From positions 31,291,339 through 31,355,338 of the forward strand of contig CM049316.1 of assembly GCA_026874595.1 (NCBI GenBank): DNA of 64,000 nt, read 5' to 3'. The stretch is from Sipunculus nudus. Its lineage: Eukaryota > Annelida > Sipuncula > Golfingiida > Sipunculidae. Numbering within the stretch: the stretch's first letter is position 1; each line of letters starts with the position of its first letter. The notes below the pieces were generated by a model, which was not told the origin of the DNA, ran no database searches, and was given only the letters and a program-made list of their open reading frames with translations. Positions 37,401 to 49,900 of this stretch are shown here, piece after piece. Both the position numbers and the translations under genes were made by a program.

Positions 37401-39817
37401 CTTACACTTTGCTTATGCTTTGCTTATTCTTTGCTTACGGCAAAATCACAACGGAAATGGAGCATTTTCCTAAAAATAAACACTGATATGACCCATAGGG
37501 AGATTGACGGGTCCTCTGGCTGCACAGCGTTCTCGGTTAGTGAACATTAATATCAAAAGTAAGGGCAATATCGTTCAATCAAAACCAGAAATGTATATTT
37601 CAGGTATTTTTATAAAAGTCATTTATTGATTCCTGGGACCTATTTTCTAATTTTAAAAGAATTTACCTACAATGTTTCACAATTTCTGACGTTATTAGAG
37701 CCCCGCAAAGTCTAAAAATACATTATTGTCTTCAGAAAATGGTGCCAAAAAGCAATTATGAAGCCATAATCCCTTTGCTTAGACTTTGCTTATGCTTTGC
37801 TTATTCTTTGCTTACGGCAAAATCACAACAGAAATGCAGCATTTTTCTAAAAATACACACTGATATGACCCATAGGGAGACAGACGGGTTCCCTGGCTAC
37901 ACAGCAGTCCCGGTTAGTGAACATTAATATCAAAAATAAGGGCAATATCGTTTAATCAAAACCGCAAATGTATATTTCAGCTATTTTTTATAAAAGTCAT
38001 TTATTGGTTTCTTGGACCCATTTTCCAATTTTAACACAATTTACCTACAGTGTTTTACCATTTCTGACATTATTAGACCCCCGTAAAGTCCAAAAATACA
38101 TTATTTCTTCAGAAAATGGTGCCAAAAAGCAATTATGAAGGCATAATCCCTTTGCTTACCATTTGCTTATGCTTTGCTTATTCTTTGCTTATGGCAAAAT
38201 CACAACAGAAATGCAGCAATTCCCTAAAAATACACACTAATATGACCCATAGGAAGACAGACGGGTCCCCTGGCTACACAGCAGTCCCGGTTAGTGAACA
38301 TTAATATCAAAAATAAGGGCAATATCGTTCAATCAAAACCGCAAATGTATATTTCAGCTATTTTTATAAAAGTCATTTATTGATTTCTTGGACCCATTTT
38401 TCAATTTTAACACAATTTACCTACAGTGTTTTACTATTTCTGACATTATTAGACCACCGCTAAGTCTAAAAATACATTATTGTCTTCAGAAAATGGTGTC
38501 AAAAAGCAATTATGAAGGCATAATCCCTTTGCTTACACTTTGCTTATGCTTTGCTTATTCTTTGCTTACGGCAAAATCACAACGGAAATGGAGCATTTTC
38601 CTAAAAATAAACACTGATATGACCCATAGGGAGATAGACGGGTCCTCTGGCTGCAGAGCGTTCCCGGTTAGTGAACATTAATATCAAAAGTATGGGCAAT
38701 ATCGTTCAATCAAAACCAGAAATGTATATTTCAGCTATTTTTATAAAAGTCATTTATTGATTTCTTGGACCCATTTTTCAATTTTAACACAATTTACCTA
38801 CAGTGTTTTACTATTTCTGACATTATTAGACCCCCGCGAAGTCTAAAAATACATTATTGTCTTCAGAAAATGGTGCCAAAAAGCAATTATGAAGGCATAA
38901 TCCCTTTGCTTACACTTTGCTTATGCTTTGCTTATTCTTTGCTTACGGCAAAATCACAACGGAAATGCAGCATTTTCCTAAAAGTACACACTGATATGAC
39001 CCATAGGGAGATAGACGGGTCCTCTGGCTGCAGAGCGTTCCCGGTTAGTGAACATTAATATCAAAAGTATGGGCAATATCGTTCAATCAAAACCAGAAAT
39101 GTATATTTCAGCTATTTTTATAAAAGTCATTTATTGATTTCTTGGACCCATTTTTCAATTTTAACACAATTTACCTACAGTGTTTTACTATTTCTGACAT
39201 TATTAGACCCCCGCGAAGTCTAAAAATACATTATTGTATTCAGAAAATGGTGCCAAAAAGCAATTATGAAGGCATAATCCCTTTGCTTACACTTTGCTTA
39301 TGCTTTGCTTATTCTTTGCTTACGGCAAAATCACAACAGAAATGCAGCATTTTCCTAAAAGTACACACTGATATGACCCATAGGGAGACAGACGGGTTCC
39401 CTGGCTACAGAGCTGTCCCGGTTAGTGAACATTAATATCAAAAATAAGGGCAATATCGTTCAATCAAAACCGCAAATGTATATTTCAGCTATTTTTATAA
39501 AAGTCATTTATTGGTTTCTTGGACCCATTTTCCAATTTTAACACAATTTACCTACAGTGTTTTACCATTTCTGACATTATTAGACCCCCGTAAAGTCCAA
39601 AAATACATTATTTCTTCAGAAAATGGTGCCAAAAAGCAATTATGAAGGCATAATCCCTTTGCTTACCCTTTGCTTATGCTTTGCTTATTCTTTGCTTATG
39701 GCAAAATCACAACAGAAATGCAGCATTTTCCTAAAAATAAACACTGATATGACCCATAGGAATATAGACGGGTACTCTAACTGCACAGCAGTCCCGGTTA
39801 GTGAACATTAATATCAA

Positions 39818-40065
39818 TCCCTTTGCTTACCATTTGCTTATGCTGTGCTTATTCTTTGCTTATGGCAAAATCACAACAGAAATGCAGCATTTTCCTAAAA
39901 ATACACACTAATATGACCCATAGGGAGACAGACGGGTCCCCTGGCTACACAGCAGTCCCGGTTAGGGAACAATAATATAAAAAATAAGGGCAATATCGTT
40001 CAATCAAAACCGCAAATGTATATTTCAGCTATTTTTATAAAAGTCATTTATTGGTTTCTTGGACC
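39818..40065 (+). repeat. Truncated monomer O, HOR copy 5
   Basis: Same deletion junction and O-type tail. The intact ATCAATCCC junction differs from its sister in copy 4. Confidence 0.92.
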
Positions 40066-40282
40066 CCTTGGACGTTATTAGAGCCCCTTGGACGTTATTA
40101 GAGCCCCGCAAAGTCTAAAAATACATTATTGTCTTCAGAAAATGGTGCCAAAAAGCAATTATGAAGGCATAATCCCTTTGCTTAGACTTTGCTTATGTTT
40201 AAAAATACATTATTGTCTTCAGAAAATGGTGCCAAAAAGCAATTATGAAGGCATAATCCCTTTGCTTAGACTTTGCTTATGC
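40066..40282 (+). repeat. Composite monomer P core, HOR copy 5
   Basis: The 20-bp pair lies at 40066-40105 and the 84-bp pair at 40115-40282. It is followed by Q. Confidence 0.95.
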
Positions 40283-43200
40283 TTTGCTTATTCTTTGCTT
40301 ACGGCAAAATCACAACAGAAATGCAGCATTTTTCTAAAAATACACACTGATATGACCCATAGGGAGACAGACGGGTTCCCTGGCTACACAGCAGTCCCGG
40401 TTAGTGAACATTAATATCAAAAATAAGGGCAATATCGTTTAATCAAAACCGCAAATGTATATTTCAGCTATTTTTATAAAAGTCATTTATTGGTTTCTTG
40501 GACCCATTTTCCAATTTTAACACAATTTACCTACAGTGTTTTACCATTTCTGACATTATTAGACCCCCGTAAAGTCCAAAAATACATTATTTCTTCAGAA
40601 AATGGTGCCAAAAAGCAATTATGAAGGCATAATCCCTTTGCTTACACTTTGCTTATGCTTTGCTTATTCTTTGCTTACGGCAAAATCACAACAGAAATGC
40701 AGCATTTTCCTAAAAATACATACTTATATTACCCATATCGAGACAAACGGGCTCCCTGGCTACACAGCAGTCACGGTCAGTGAAGATTAATATCAAAAGT
40801 AAGGGCAATATCGTTCAATAAAAACAGCACATGTATAATTCTGCTACTTTCAAAAAGTCATTTATTGATTCCTGGGACCCATTTTCTAATTTTAACAGAA
40901 TTTAAATACAGTGTTTCACCATTTCTGACATTATTAGACCCCCGCAAAGCCCAAATATACATTATTTCTTCAGAAAATGGTGCCAAAAAGCAATTATGAA
41001 GGCATAATCCCTTTGCTTACACTTTGCTCATGCTTTGCTTATTCTTTGCTTACGGCAAAATCACAACAGAAATGAAGCATTTTCCCTAAAAATACACACT
41101 AATATGACCCATAGGGAGACAGACGGCTCCCCTGGCTAGACAACAGTCCCGGATAGTGAACATTAATATCAAAAATAAGGGCAATATCGTTCAATCAAAA
41201 CCGCAAATGTATATTTCAGCTATTTTTATAAAAGTCATTTATTGATTTCTTGGACCCATTTTTGAATTTTAACACAATTTACCTACAGTGTTTTACTATT
41301 TCTGACATTATTAGACCCCCGCGAAGTCTAAAAATACATTATTGTCTTCAGAAAATGGTGCCAAAAAGCAATTATGAAGGCATAATCCCTTTGCTTACAC
41401 TTTGCTTATCCTTTGCTTATTCTTTGCTTACGGCAAAATCACAACAGAAATGCAGCATTTTCCTAAAAATACACACTGATATGACCCATAGGGAGACAGA
41501 CGGGTTCCCTGGCTACACAGCAGTCCCGGTTAGTGAACATTAATATCAAAAATAAGGGCAATATCGTTCAATCAAAACCGCAAATGTATATTTCAGCTAT
41601 TTTTATAGAAGTCATTTATTGCTTTCTTTGACCCATTTTCCAATTTTAACACAATTTACCTACAGTGTTTTACCATTTCTGACATTATTAGACCCCCGTA
41701 AAGTCCAAAAATACATTATTTCTTCAGAAAATGGTGCCAAAAAGCAATTATGAAGGCATAATCCCTTTGCTTACCCTTTGCTTATGCTTTGCTTATTCTT
41801 TGCTTACGGCAAAATCACAGCGGAATTGGAGCATTTTCCTAAAAATAAACACTGATATGACAGATAGGGAGACAGACGGGTTCCCTGGCTACACAGCAGT
41901 CCCGGTTAGTGAACATTAATGTCAAAAGTAAGGGCAATATCCTTTAATCAAAACCACAAATGTATAATTCTGCTTCTTTAAAAAAGTCATTAATTGATTC
42001 CTGGGACCCATTTTCTAATTTTAACAGAATTTAAATACAGTGTTTCACCATTTCTGACATTATTAGACCCCCGCAAAGTCTAAAAATACATTATTTCTTC
42101 ATAAAATGGTGCCAAAAAGCAATTATGAAGGCATATTCCCTTTGCTTACCCTTTGCTTATGCTTTGCTTATTCTTTGCTTACGGCAAAATCACAACGGAA
42201 ATGGAGCATTTTCCTAAAAATAAACACTGATATGACCCATAGGGAGATAGACGGGGACTCTGACTGCACAGCATTCCCGGTTAGTGAACATTAATATCAA
42301 AAGTAAGGGCAATATCGTTCAATCAAAACCAGAAATGTATAATTCTGCTTCTTGAAAAAAAATCATTTATTTATTCCTGGGACCCATTTTCTAAATTTCA
42401 CAGAATTTACCTAAAGTGTTTCACCATTTCTGACGTTATTAGAGCCCCGCAAAGTCTAAAAATACATTATTGTCTTCAGAAAATGGTGCCAAAAAGCAAT
42501 AATGAAGGCATAATCCCTTTGCTTACACTTTTCTTATGCTTTGCTTATTCTTTGCTTACGGCAAAATCACAACGGAAATGGAGCATTTTCCTAAAAATAA
42601 ACACTGATATGACCCATAGGGAGATTGACGGGTCCTCTGGCTGCACAGCGTTCTCGGTTAGTGAACATTAATATCAAAAGTAAGGGCAATATCGTTCAAT
42701 CAAAACCAGAAATGTATATTTCAGCTATTTCTATAAAAGTCATTTATTGATTCCTGGGACCTATTTTCTAATTTTAAAAGAATTTACCTACAATGTTTCA
42801 CCATTTCTGACGTTATTAGAGCCCCGCAAAGTCTAAAAATACATTATTGTCTTCAGAAAATGGTGCCAAAAAGCAATTATGAAGGCATAATCCCTTTGCT
42901 TAGACTTTGCTTATGCTTTGCTTATTCTTTGCTTACGGCAAAATCACAACAGAAATGCAGCATTTTTCTAAAAATACACACTGATATGACCCATAGGGAG
43001 ACAGACGGGTTCCCTGGCTACACAGCAGTCCCGGTTAGTGAACATTAATATCAAAAATAAGGGCAATATCTTTTAATCAAAACCGCAAATGTATATTTCA
43101 GCTATTTTTATAAAAGTCATTTATTGGTTTCTTGGACCCATTTTCCAATTTTAACACAATTTACCTACAGTGTTTTACCATTTCTGACATTATTAGACCC

Positions 43201-46200
43201 CCGTAAAGTCCAAAAATACATTATTTCTTCAGAAAATGGTGCCAAAAAGCAATTATGAAGGCATAATCCCTTTGCTTACCATTTGCTTATGCTTTGCTTA
43301 TTCTTTGCTTATGGCAAAATCACAACAGAAATGCAGCAATTCCCTAAAAATACACACTAATATGACCCATAGGAAGACAGACGGGTCCCCTGGCTAAACA
43401 GCAGTCCCGGTTAGTGAACATTAATATAAAAAATAAGGGCAATATCGTTCAATCAAAACCGCAAATGTATATTTCAGCTATTTTTATAAAAGTCATTTAT
43501 TGATTTCTTGGACCCATTTTTCAATTTTAACACAATTCACCTACAGTGTTTTACTATTTCTGACATTATTAGACCACCGCTAAGTCTAAAAATACATTAT
43601 TGTCTTCAGAAAATATTGTCAAAAAGCAATTATGAAGGCATAATCCCTTTGCTTACACTTTGCTTATGCTTTGCATTCTTTGCTTACGGCAAAATCACAA
43701 CGGAAATGGAGCATTTTCCTAAAAATAAACACTGATATGACCCATAGGGAGATAGACGGGGACTCTGACTGCACAGCATTCCCGGTTAGTGAACATTAAT
43801 ATCAAAAGTAAGGGCAATATCGTTCAATCAAAACCAGAAATGTATAATTCTGCTTCTTGAAAAAAAATAATTTATTTATTCCTGGGACCCATTTTCTAAT
43901 TTTCACAGAATTTACCTACAGTGTTTCACCATTTCTGACGTTATTAGAGCCCCGCAAAGTCTAAAAATACATTATTGTCTTCAGAAAATGGTGCCAAAAA
44001 GCAATAATGAAGGCATAATCCCTTTGCTTACACTTTGCTTATGCTTTGCTTATTCTTTGCTTACGGCAAAATCACAACGGAAATGGAGCATTTTCCTAAA
44101 AATAAACACTGATATGACCCATAGGGAGATTGACGGGTCCTCTGGCTGCACAGCGTTCTCGGTTAGTGAACATTAATATCAAAAGTAAGGGCAATATCGT
44201 TCAATCAAAACCAGAAATGTATATTTCAGGTATTTTTATAAAAGTCATTTATTGATTCCTGGGACCTATTTTCTAATTTTAAAAGAATTTACCTACAATG
44301 TTTCACAATTTCTGACGTTATTAGAGCCCCGCAAAGTCTAAAAATACATTATTGTCTTCAGAAAATGGTGCCAAAAAGCAATTATGAAGCCATAATCCCT
44401 TTGCTTAGACTTTGCTTATGCTTTGCTTATTCTTTGCTTACGGCAAAATCACAACAGAAATGCAGCATTTTTCTAAAAATACACACTGATATGACCCATA
44501 GGGAGACAGACGGGTTCCCTGGCTACACAGCAGTCCCGGTTAGTGAACATTAATATCAAAAATAAGGGCAATATCGTTTAATCAAAACCGCAAATGTATA
44601 TTTCAGCTATTTTTTATAAAAGTCATTTATTGGTTTCTTGGACCCATTTTCCAATTTTAACACAATTTACCTACAGTGTTTTACCATTTCTGACATTATT
44701 AGACCCCCGTAAAGTCCAAAAATACATTATTTCTTCAGAAAATGGTGCCAAAAAGCAATTATGAAGGCATAATCCCTTTGCTTACCATTTGCTTATGCTT
44801 TGCTTATTCTTTGCTTATGGCAAAATCACAACAGAAATGCAGCAATTCCCTAAAAATACACACTAATATGACCCATAGGAAGACAGACGGGTCCCCTGGC
44901 TACACAGCAGTCCCGGTTAGTGAACATTAATATCAAAAATAAGGGCAATATCGTTCAATCAAAACCGCAAATGTATATTTCAGCTATTTTTATAAAAGTC
45001 ATTTATTGATTTCTTGGACCCATTTTTCAATTTTAACACAATTTACCTACAGTGTTTTACTATTTCTGACATTATTAGACCACCGCTAAGTCTAAAAATA
45101 CATTATTGTCTTCAGAAAATGGTGTCAAAAAGCAATTATGAAGGCATAATCCCTTTGCTTACACTTTGCTTATGCTTTGCTTATTCTTTGCTTACGGCAA
45201 AATCACAACGGAAATGGAGCATTTTCCTAAAAATAAACACTGATATGACCCATAGGGAGATAGACGGGTCCTCTGGCTGCAGAGCGTTCCCGGTTAGTGA
45301 ACATTAATATCAAAAGTATGGGCAATATCGTTCAATCAAAACCAGAAATGTATATTTCAGCTATTTTTATAAAAGTCATTTATTGATTTCTTGGACCCAT
45401 TTTTCAATTTTAACACAATTTACCTACAGTGTTTTACTATTTCTGACATTATTAGACCCCCGCGAAGTCTAAAAATACATTATTGTCTTCAGAAAATGGT
45501 GCCAAAAAGCAATTATGAAGGCATAATCCCTTTGCTTACACTTTGCTTATGCTTTGCTTATTCTTTGCTTACGGCAAAATCACAACGGAAATGCAGCATT
45601 TTCCTAAAAGTACACACTGATATGACCCATAGGGAGATAGACGGGTCCTCTGGCTGCAGAGCGTTCCCGGTTAGTGAACATTAATATCAAAAGTATGGGC
45701 AATATCGTTCAATCAAAACCAGAAATGTATATTTCAGCTATTTTTATAAAAGTCATTTATTGATTTCTTGGACCCATTTTTCAATTTTAACACAATTTAC
45801 CTACAGTGTTTTACTATTTCTGACATTATTAGACCCCCGCGAAGTCTAAAAATACATTATTGTATTCAGAAAATGGTGCCAAAAAGCAATTATGAAGGCA
45901 TAATCCCTTTGCTTACACTTTGCTTATGCTTTGCTTATTCTTTGCTTACGGCAAAATCACAACAGAAATGCAGCATTTTCCTAAAAGTACACACTGATAT
46001 GACCCATAGGGAGACAGACGGGTTCCCTGGCTACAGAGCTGTCCCGGTTAGTGAACATTAATATCAAAAATAAGGGCAATATCGTTCAATCAAAACCGCA
46101 AATGTATATTTCAGCTATTTTTATAAAAGTCATTTATTGGTTTCTTGCACCCATTTTCCAATTTTAACACAATTTACCTACAGTGTTTTACCATTTCTGA

Positions 46201-46443
46201 CATTATTAGACCCCCGTAAAGTCCAAAAATACATTATTTCTTCAGAAAATGGTGCCAAAAAGCAATTATGAAGGCATAATCCCTTTGCTTACCCTTTGCT
46301 TATGCTTTGCTTATTCTTTGCTTATGGCAAAATCACAACAGAAATGCAGCATTTTCCTAAAAATAAACACTGATATGACCCATAGGAAGATAGACGGGTA
46401 CTCTAACTGCACAGCAGTCCCGGTTAGTGAACATTAATATCAA

Positions 46444-46691
46444 TCCCTTTGCTTACCATTTGCTTATGCTGTGCTTATTCTTTGCTTACGGCAAAATCAC
46501 AACAGAAATGCAGCATTTTCCTAAAAGTACACACTGATATGACCCATAGGGAGACAGACGGGTTCCCTGGCTACAGAGCTGTCCCGGTTAGTGAACATTA
46601 ATATCAAAAATAAGGGCAATATCGTTCAATCAAAACCGCAAATGTATATTTCAGCTATTTTTATAAAAGTCATTTATTGGTTTCTTGGACC
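46444..46691 (+). repeat. Truncated monomer O, HOR copy 6, partly overwritten by M-type sequence
   Basis: The start is ordinary O (GCTGTGCTTATTC). From about 46487 to at least 46608 it reads like the neighbouring M monomer: TTACGGC, CCTAAAAGTACACACTG, GGTTCCCTGG, CTACAGAGCTGTCCC, then GTTAGTGAACATTAATATC. Every other HOR-domain O has TTATGGC, ACACACTAATATG (or a close variant) and GTTAGGGAACAATAAT here. The sequence then rejoins the normal O/P path. Confidence 0.93.
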
Positions 46692-46908
46692 CCTTGGACG
46701 TTATTAGAGCCCCTTGGACGTTATTAGAGCCCCGCAAAGTCTAAAAATACATTATTGTCTTCAGAAAATGGTGCCAAAAAGCAATTATGAAGGCATAATC
46801 CCTTTGCTTAGACTTTGCTTATGTTTAAAAATACATTATTGTCTTCAGAAAATGGTGCCAAAAAGCAATTATGAAGGCATAATCCCTTTGCTTAGACTTT
46901 GCTTATGC
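46692..46908 (+). repeat. Composite monomer P core, HOR copy 6
   Basis: The 20-bp pair lies at 46692-46731 and the 84-bp pair at 46741-46908. P is unaffected by the conversion tract in the O monomer beside it. Confidence 0.95.
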
Positions 46909-49900
46909 TTTGCTTATTCTTTGCTTACGGCAAAATCACAACAGAAATGCAGCATTTTTCTAAAAATACACACTGATATGACCCATAGGGAGACAGACGG
47001 GTTCCCTGGCTACACAGCAGTCCCGGTTAGTGAACATTAATATCAAAAATAAGGGCAATATCGTTTAATCAAAACCGCAAATGTATATTTCAGCTATTTT
47101 TATAAAAGTCATTTATTGATTTCTTGGACCCATTTTTCAATTTTAACACAATTTACCTACAGTGTTTTACTATTTCTGACATTATTAAACCACCGCTAAG
47201 TCTAAAAATACATTATTGTCTTCAGAAAATGGTGTCAAAAAGCAATTATGAAGGCATAATCCCTTTGCTTACCATTTGCTTATGCTTTGCTTATTCTTTG
47301 CTTATGGCAAAATCACAACAGAAATGCAGCAATTCCCTAAAAATACACACTAATATGACCCATAGGAAGACAGACGGGTCCCCTGGCTACACAGCAGTCC
47401 CGGTTAGTGAACATTAATATCAAAAATAAGGGCAATATCGTTCAATCAAAACCGCAAATGTATATTTCAGCTATTTTTATAAAAGTCATTTATTGATTTC
47501 TTGGACCCATTTTTCAATTTTAACACAATTTACCTACAGTGTTTTACTATTTCTGACATTATTAAACCACCGCTAAGTCTAAAAATACATTATTGTCTTC
47601 AGAAAATGGTGTCAAAAAGCAATTATGAAGGCATAATCCCTTTGCTTACACTTTGCTTATGCTTTGCTTATTCTTTGCTTACGGCAAAATCACAACGGAA
47701 ATGGAGCATTTTCCTGAAAATAAACACTGATATGACCCATAGGGAGATAGACGGGTCCTCTGGCTGCAGAGCGTTCCCGGTTAGTGAACATTAATATCAA
47801 AAGTATGGGCAATATCGTTCAATCTAAACCAGAAATGTATATTTCAGCTATTTTTATAAAAGTCATTTATTGATTTCTTGGACCCATTTTTCAATTTTAA
47901 TACAATTTACCTACAGTGTTTTACTATTTCTGACATTATTAGACCCCCGCGAAGTCTAAAAATACATTATTGTCTTCAGAAAATGGTGCCAAAAAGCAAT
48001 TATGAAGGCATAATCCCTTTGCTTACACTTTGCTTATGCTTTGCTTATTCTTTGCTTACGGCAAAATCACAACAGAAATGCAGCATTTTCCTAAAAGTAC
48101 ACACTGATATGACCCATAGGGAGACAGACGGGTTCCCTGGCTACACAGCTGTCCCGGTTAGTGAACATTAATATCAAAAATAAGGGCAATATCGTTCAAT
48201 CAAAACCGCAAATGTATATTTCAGCTATTTTTATAGAAGTCATTTATTGCTTTCTTTGACCCATTTTCCAATTTTAACACAATTTACCTACAGTGTTTTA
48301 CCATTTCTGACATTATTAGACCCCCGTAAAGTCCAAAAATACATTATTTCTTCAGAAAATGGTGCCAAAAAGCAATTATGAAGGCATAATCCCTTTGCTT
48401 ACCCTTTGCTTATGCTTTGCTTATTCTTTGCTTACGGCAAAATCACAGCGGAAATGGAGCATTTTCCTAAAAATAAACACTGATATGACAGATAGGGAGA
48501 CAGACGGGTTCCCTGGCTACACAGCAGTCCCGGTTAGTGAACATTAATGTCAAAAGTAAGGGCAATATCCTTTAATCAAAACCACAAATGTATAATTCTG
48601 CTTCTTTAAAAAAGTCATTAATTGATTCCTGGGACCCATTTTCTAATTTTAACAGAATTTAAATACAGTGTTTCACCATTTCTGACATTATTAGACCCCC
48701 GCAAAGTCTAAAAATACATTATTTCTTCATAAAATGGTGCCAAAAAGCAATTATGAAGGCATATTCCCTTTGCTTACCCTTTGCTTATGCTTTGCTTATT
48801 CTTTGCTTACGGCAAAATCACAACGGAAATGGAGCATTTTCCTAAAAATAAACACTGATATGACCCATAGGGAGATAGACGGGGACTCTGACTGCACAGC
48901 ATTCCCGGTTAGTGAACATTAATATCAAAAGTAAGGGCAATATCGTTCAATCAAAACCAGAAATGTATAATTCTGCTTCTTGAAAAAAAATCATTTATTT
49001 ATTCCTGGGACCCATTTTCTAATTTTCACAGAATTTACCTAAAGTGTTTCACCATTTCTGACGTTATTAGAGCCCCGCAAAGTCTAAAAATACATTATTG
49101 TCTTCAGAAAATGGTGCCAAAAAGCAATAATGAAGGCATAATCCCTTAGCTTACACTTTTCTTATGCTTTGCTTATTCTTTGCTTACGGCAAAATCACAA
49201 CGGAAATGGAGCATTTTCCTAAAAATAAACACTGATATGACCCATAGGGAGATTGACGGGTCCTCTGGCTGCACAGCGTTCTCGGTTAGTGAACATTAAT
49301 ATCAAAAGTAAGGGCAATATCGTTCAATCAAAACCAGAAATGTATATTTCAGCTATTTCTATAAAAGTCATTTATTGATTCCTGGGACCTATTTTCTAAT
49401 TTTAAAAGAATTTACCTACAATGTTTCACCATTTCTGACGTTATTAGAGCCCCGCAAAGTCTAAAAATACATTATTGTCTTCAGAAAATGGTGCCAAAAA
49501 GCAATTATGAAGGCATAATCCCTTTGCTTAGACTTTGCTTATGCTTTGCTTATTCTTTGCTTACGGCAAAATCACAACAGAAATGCAGCATTTTTCTAAA
49601 AATACACACTGATATGACGCATAGGGAGACAGACGGGTTCCCTGGCTACACAGCAGTCCCGGTTAGTGAACATTAATATCAAAAATAAGGGCAATATCGT
49701 TTAATCAAAACCGCAAATGTATATTTCAGCTATTTTTATAAAAGTCATTTATTGGTTTCTTGGACCCATTTTCCAATTTTAACACAATTTACCTACAGTG
49801 TTTTACCATTTCTGACATTATTAGACCCCCGTAAAGTCCAAAAATACATTATTTCTTCAGAAAATGGTGCCAAAAAGCAATTATGAAGGCATAATCCCTT

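Larger units (their letters stand above)
34729..41354 (+). repeat. HOR copy 5, complete A-R, 6,626 bp
   Basis: Starts: A 34729, B 35105, C 35480, D 35857, E 36234, F 36610, G 36987, H 37362, I 37739, J 38116, K 38493, L 38870, M 39247, N 39623, O after 39818, P 40142 and 40226, Q 40602, R 40977. This and copy 1 are the two complete units. A private G (AAAAGCACAACGG) marks D near 35941. The R monomer has AGGGAGACAGACGG like R at 17112 and 20728, not the AGGAAGAC form at 10487 and 28478. Confidence 0.93.
41355..47982 (+). repeat. HOR copy 6, Q-R replaced by J/K' monomers, 6,628 bp
   Basis: Starts: A 41355, B 41731, C 42106, D 42483, E 42860, F 43236, G 43613, H 43988, I 44365, J 44742, K 45119, L 45496, M 45873, N 46249, O after 46444, P 46768 and 46852, K/J hybrid 47229, K' 47606. 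The 47229 monomer begins with the K signature GGTGTCAAAA and continues as J (GCAGCAATTCCC). Private changes include CGGAATTGGAGC in B, CTAAATTTCAC before D, CAATTCACCTAC before G, and TTGCACCC before N. AATATCTTTTAATC after E is shared only with copy 3. Confidence 0.92.
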
